NCBI GenBank assembly: GCA_947628635.1
Contig: CANRAX010000004.1
Coordinates: 1-24,327 of the forward strand
DNA length: 24,327 nt
Direction of reading: 5' to 3'
Source: an uncultured Bacilli bacterium
GTDB taxonomy: Bacteria > Bacillota_I > Bacilli_A > RF39 > UBA660
In this document: positions 21,386 through 24,327 of the stretch, one piece after another
How positions within the stretch are numbered: position 1 is the first letter of the stretch
How the letters are laid out: every line of letters starts with the position of its first letter
Position numbers and translations under genes: made by a program
Notes under the pieces: model-generated
Databases searched by the model: none
What the model was told of the DNA's origin: nothing
What the model saw: only the letters and a program-made list of their open reading frames with translations

Positions 21386-23446
21386 TTACTTTTTATCTTT
21401 TATCTTAACCTTGGATTTACATTTGTTATCATAATCTTTTAATATTTCTAAAGTTGTATTAGGAACTAATTGTGCTACCATTTTCCAATCATTATTCTCT
21501 AAAGCTTTTCGTACTTCTTTAGCACTGATTGCGGTACCGTCGATATCTTTAAATCGAGGAATTTCTATAACTTCTATTCCATACAAAGGCAAATTGTTTT
21601 TTAACTCTCTATTATAAGAAGCAGTCACAATATCAACTTTTTCTTCACCTACAAATCGCTTTTTTACATTTAAGGCTGGAGCAATATAATCAGTAAATAT
21701 CTCTCTATCTAACGATAAATCTAGAGTAACTTCTGTTTTTTCCTCTCTATTAAAATATTCTGGAAAAATCATAGAAGAACCAAAAATTTTTCCACTTGGA
21801 ATTACTATAACATTAGAAAAATCTTGACATCCATTTTGCACCATCTTAAATCTATCTTCAAACTTAAATATTGACTTATCATCCTGAACTACAATAACAA
21901 ATAATTGTTTTACTTGCTTAGAAGCATAATCAATTAAATTATAATGACCATAAGTAAAAGGATTACAATTCATCAATATAGCACCATTAGGTCCAGATGA
22001 TACATTTAATTTTTTGAGCATATTTAAATATTCATCAATATATTTATTATTTTCAAAAACTTTTCTTTTAACTTCTTTCTTTATAGGATAGGCTAAATTT
22101 TTATTATTTGGATTTCTAAGCAATAAATTATTTTCTATCTTACTATACATATATTCAGCTATATGAGAGTTAGCAATATGATTACAATGAGCAGGTTTAT
22201 CTATAAAGTAATTATGCATATTTTTATCATTAAATACAGGTAATAAAGAAATAACATCACTATACCCTAGCTTTAATAGTTTTTCTCTTTCTTCTGCTGA
22301 TATTGTAAATATTAACTTATCTCCATTTTTAACATTTACAGAATCAGCAATCCTAATCTGTTCAGGTAATTCCATTGCTCTTAAACCATAATTATTTACC
22401 GAGTAATCCATATTCTCTTCATTAATTTTTCTTTGCAAATAACTTGCAATTGTATGAGTATCATCAACTAAAGCACCGTATATCATACAAGGACCAAATA
22501 AATTTATATCAAACGTATAATCATAAATTTTATCCGTAGTATAACGAATACCATTAATACTTTTACAAAAATCATTATTTGAATCAGCCAATCGACAAAT
22601 ACCATTTTTAAGATAAGTTCCTGGGGATAAATTCTTTTTGTTTATATAATCTTTTGTAAATAAATCACCTAATACTGTTTCTAACAATTTTCTTACTTCT
22701 AAATCATCTTTATAATTACTTAAATAATATATATAATTTACTTTAGCAGCCATTCTTAATTTTTCTGAAAAAGATAAATTAGTTATTTGCTCTTTATCTG
22801 GAAATTCAAAAATAAATGTATCACAGTTCTTACATTTTAAAAATTCATTTACAAAATAATAAATTTCAGCTTCATTACACAACTCATTAATTGATACATT
22901 TTTTGAAATATCAAGTTTTTCAAATCGAACTTTTTTAACAATCTCTTCCTTCAATTTCTTTGAGTTATTATCCGTATCAATTAATAATGAATTGGGCTGA
23001 CTTAAAGCTTTAAAATAACTATCATATGAAGTCTCAAGTAAAATTGTATTAAACTTATTTCCATAAACATTAATATAATTATATAATTCCAAAGCCATTT
23101 TTCCCATTATGAAAACAGTTTCAGGATTTTGACTTCTTACATAATTAATTATTTTATCATTATTAGCATATAAAAATTTCCATCTTTCCAAATCAATAGA
23201 AGTATCCTTCCAATCACTAGAATTATTCTTTTTCTCTAGTTCCTTTTGATATTCAACCATTTCTTCTAGTGATAATTCTAAATTAGAACCCTTTAATAAA
23301 TTGTTTAAAAATGATTGATAAGTAACAAAGTGTGTATCATCAAAAGTAACAATAGTTTCTTGATTATTTAAAAATAAATTTATCAATTTCATTTTTAAAT
23401 TTTTTTCTTGTCTATTTACATAGCAAATCTTTTCTTTATTTATCAT
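21386..23446 (-). CDS. Three-part protein with a C-terminal citrate-lyase-ligase-like nucleotidyltransferase
   Basis: The C-terminal 200 residues of this 686-aa protein resemble CitC, the ligase that acetylates the citrate lyase prosthetic group: NGAILMNCNPFTYGHYNLID (487-506) with the nucleotidyltransferase TxGH motif (498-501), DYIAPALNVKKRFVGEEK (586-603) and DGTAISAKEVRKAL (636-649). The segment about 315-440 has FGP (318-320), NNYGLR and FIDKPAHCNH (414-423), which recalls SGNH-hydrolase blocks, although the GDS serine is not evident. The first 310 residues are unassigned. CitC itself is much shorter and lies beside citDEF, which are absent here. The real substrate is unknown; it may activate another acid or phosphorylated compound. 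The SD is AGGGGG. Confidence 0.8.
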   Translation of the reverse strand: MINKEKICYVNRQEKNLKMKLINLFLNNQETIVTFDDTHFVTYQSFLNNLLKGSNLELSLEEMVEYQKELEKKNNSSDWKDTSIDLERWKFLYANNDKIINYVRSQNPETVFIMGKMALELYNYINVYGNKFNTILLETSYDSYFKALSQPNSLLIDTDNNSKKLKEEIVKKVRFEKLDISKNVSINELCNEAEIYYFVNEFLKCKNCDTFIFEFPDKEQITNLSFSEKLRMAAKVNYIYYLSNYKDDLEVRKLLETVLGDLFTKDYINKKNLSPGTYLKNGICRLADSNNDFCKSINGIRYTTDKIYDYTFDINLFGPCMIYGALVDDTHTIASYLQRKINEENMDYSVNNYGLRAMELPEQIRIADSVNVKNGDKLIFTISAEEREKLLKLGYSDVISLLPVFNDKNMHNYFIDKPAHCNHIANSHIAEYMYSKIENNLLLRNPNNKNLAYPIKKEVKRKVFENNKYIDEYLNMLKKLNVSSGPNGAILMNCNPFTYGHYNLIDYASKQVKQLFVIVVQDDKSIFKFEDRFKMVQNGCQDFSNVIVIPSGKIFGSSMIFPEYFNREEKTEVTLDLSLDREIFTDYIAPALNVKKRFVGEEKVDIVTASYNRELKNNLPLYGIEVIEIPRFKDIDGTAISAKEVRKALENNDWKMVAQLVPNTTLEILKDYDNKCKSKVKIKDKK

Positions 23447-23476
23447 ATTTACCCCCTAGTATAATCTTACTAAATT

Positions 23477-24229
23477 CTATTTATCAATAACAGAAATAAT
23501 AAAGTTTACTATTTCCTCATCATATCCATATAATTCATGTTTTCCATCCTTTATTATAAATAATGTTAAATTGTTTTTGTTACAAAAATTTTCAATATCC
23601 TTACAAGCAACTGTTTTATCTAAAGTACCTTGTATAATTGATATATTATCAAATTTAGAATTTTTAATTTTTTTATCTCCGATTTTAAATTCATCATAGC
23701 TTTTTTTATAAATCTTAATATTATTATATAAAGGCATATATTTATTAGTATTGAAATAATCATCAGAAATACCAGTTTTTCTTTCCATTATTTCACAAAA
23801 ATTTATTGCCGGACACATTAAAACAGTGTTTTTTACATCAGACTTCTTTTCTAAAAGTCTATTTAAAATTACAAATCCTCCAAAACTACAACCGAATAAA
23901 GTAATAGGAAGATTATATTGCTCTTTTACATAACTAATTACATCATTCAAATAATCAATACATTTGTTCAAAGTAAATAAAGAAAAATCAGTTTTATCTT
24001 CTCCATGTCCAGGAAAATCAAAAGCATAAATTCCAAAATTATTATCTAACAATTTATTATAAAATCTTACAGCCCAGTTTTTATTACTACCTAATCCATG
24101 ACAATAAATAATTATCCCTTTTAAATCTTTTTTAGGTACAGCACTAAAAATTTTTATTTTGTTCTTTAAAGCACTATTTACCTTAACTCTTGTATCATTT
24201 TTGGCTATCTCAATTTTACTTTCATCCAT
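23477..24229 (-). CDS. Alpha/beta hydrolase (serine hydrolase)
   Basis: This 250-aa alpha/beta-fold hydrolase has the oxyanion region IIYCHGLGSNKNW, YAFDFPGHGED, the nucleophile elbow FGCSFGG (G-x-S-x-G), and later GTLDKTV and DGKHELYG, supplying the Asp and His of a catalytic triad. There is no signal peptide, so it should act in the cytoplasm. Esterase, lipase or peptidase-like activity is possible; the substrate cannot be read. I chose the ATG at 24229, since AAGGAGG lies 6 nt before it and only 1 nt before the ATG at 24235. It precedes the CitC-like gene by 30 bp with no terminator between, so the two probably form an operon. Confidence 0.88.
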   Translation of the reverse strand: MDESKIEIAKNDTRVKVNSALKNKIKIFSAVPKKDLKGIIIYCHGLGSNKNWAVRFYNKLLDNNFGIYAFDFPGHGEDKTDFSLFTLNKCIDYLNDVISYVKEQYNLPITLFGCSFGGFVILNRLLEKKSDVKNTVLMCPAINFCEIMERKTGISDDYFNTNKYMPLYNNIKIYKKSYDEFKIGDKKIKNSKFDNISIIQGTLDKTVACKDIENFCNKNNLTLFIIKDGKHELYGYDEEIVNFIISVIDK

Positions 24230-24252
24230 AAACATACCTCCTTTATAATATT

Positions 24253-24283
24253 GGTAGTGTGCATAGTTTTAATGCAAACTACC
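24253..24283. repeat. Inverted repeat upstream of the hydrolase gene
   Basis: GGTAGT-GT-GCAT-(7 nt)-ATGC-AA-ACTACC is a symmetrical hairpin of 6 plus 4 bp. On the plus strand it is followed by CATTTTTT, giving a terminator shape for plus-strand transcription. On the minus strand it lies in the presumed hydrolase leader, 12 bp from the SD. The rest of the window edge is AT-rich with no clear gene. Confidence 0.55.
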
Positions 24284-24327
24284 CATTTTTTCTTTATTTA
24301 TCAATATCTTTCTATATATTTTTTTAA

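Noticed and set aside
1..24327. Mycoplasma-type genetic code
   Set aside because: Trp is encoded by TGG in the conserved proteins, and TGA ends yabG and tilS.
1..24327. CRISPR arrays, insertion sequences, tRNA or rRNA genes
   Set aside because: No regularly spaced direct repeats, transposase frames, tRNA cloverleaf or rRNA sequence was seen in any gap; all gaps are at most about 250 bp.

Overview
The window is AT-rich DNA from a low-GC Gram-positive bacterium (Bacillota, class Bacilli or a close relative), probably with a streamlined genome. All supported genes lie on the minus strand, so transcription runs from high to low coordinates. TGG encodes Trp and TGA is a real stop (yabG, tilS), so the Mycoplasma code is not in use. 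Sporulation-type genes (yabG, yabP, yabQ, spoVG, a sigH-like sigma factor) point to a spore-former or a recent descendant of one. An uncultured gut Bacilli lineage is a reasonable guess, but the sequence alone does not prove it.

Read in the direction of transcription, the window is a compressed version of the B. subtilis yabG-to-rplL segment: yabG-veg / spoVG / yabP-yabQ / divIC / tilS-ftsH / dusB-(RDD)-lysS / clpC / cysS-mrnC-rlmB-sigH / secE-nusG / rplK-rplA / rplJ-rplL. Many genes that sit between these in B. subtilis are absent here, including ispE, purR, spoIIE, hprT, the folate cluster, ctsR-mcsAB, radA-disA, gltX and rpmG. A few unrelated genes occupy the junctions: a 72-aa unknown, mscL, an RDD membrane protein, a DcuC/YfcC-like permease and a tail-anchored protein of unknown family. 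Two further genes, an alpha/beta hydrolase and a three-part protein ending in a citrate-lyase-ligase-like nucleotidyltransferase, lie upstream of yabG.

Region by region: 24.2-21.4 kb holds the hydrolase and the CitC-like protein; 21.3-19.1 kb the sporulation block; 19.0-15.3 kb cell division, tRNA lysidine synthesis and FtsH; 15.2-11.2 kb small protein, mscL, dusB, RDD, lysS; 11.1-7.1 kb permease and ClpC; 6.9-3.0 kb cysS, mrnC, rlmB, sigH-like and the unknown anchored protein; 2.9-0 kb secretion, transcription elongation and ribosomal stalk genes.

Regulatory sequence is readable: several SigA-type promoters with 16-18 bp spacers, eight AT-rich intrinsic terminators, a clear L10 leader with mutually exclusive terminator and antiterminator pairings, a candidate L1-type leader before rplK, a possible SD-flanking switch between rplK and rplA, and a perfect 9-bp stem at the 5' end of the spoVG message. 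No intergenic gap exceeds about 250 bp. I found no rRNA, tRNA, CRISPR array, insertion sequence or prophage gene. The most unusual items are the CitC-like fusion protein, the degenerate kinase-like anchored protein, a Rho-N-like domain at the end of FtsH, and Lys/Ser/Thr-rich histone-like segments in two membrane proteins.
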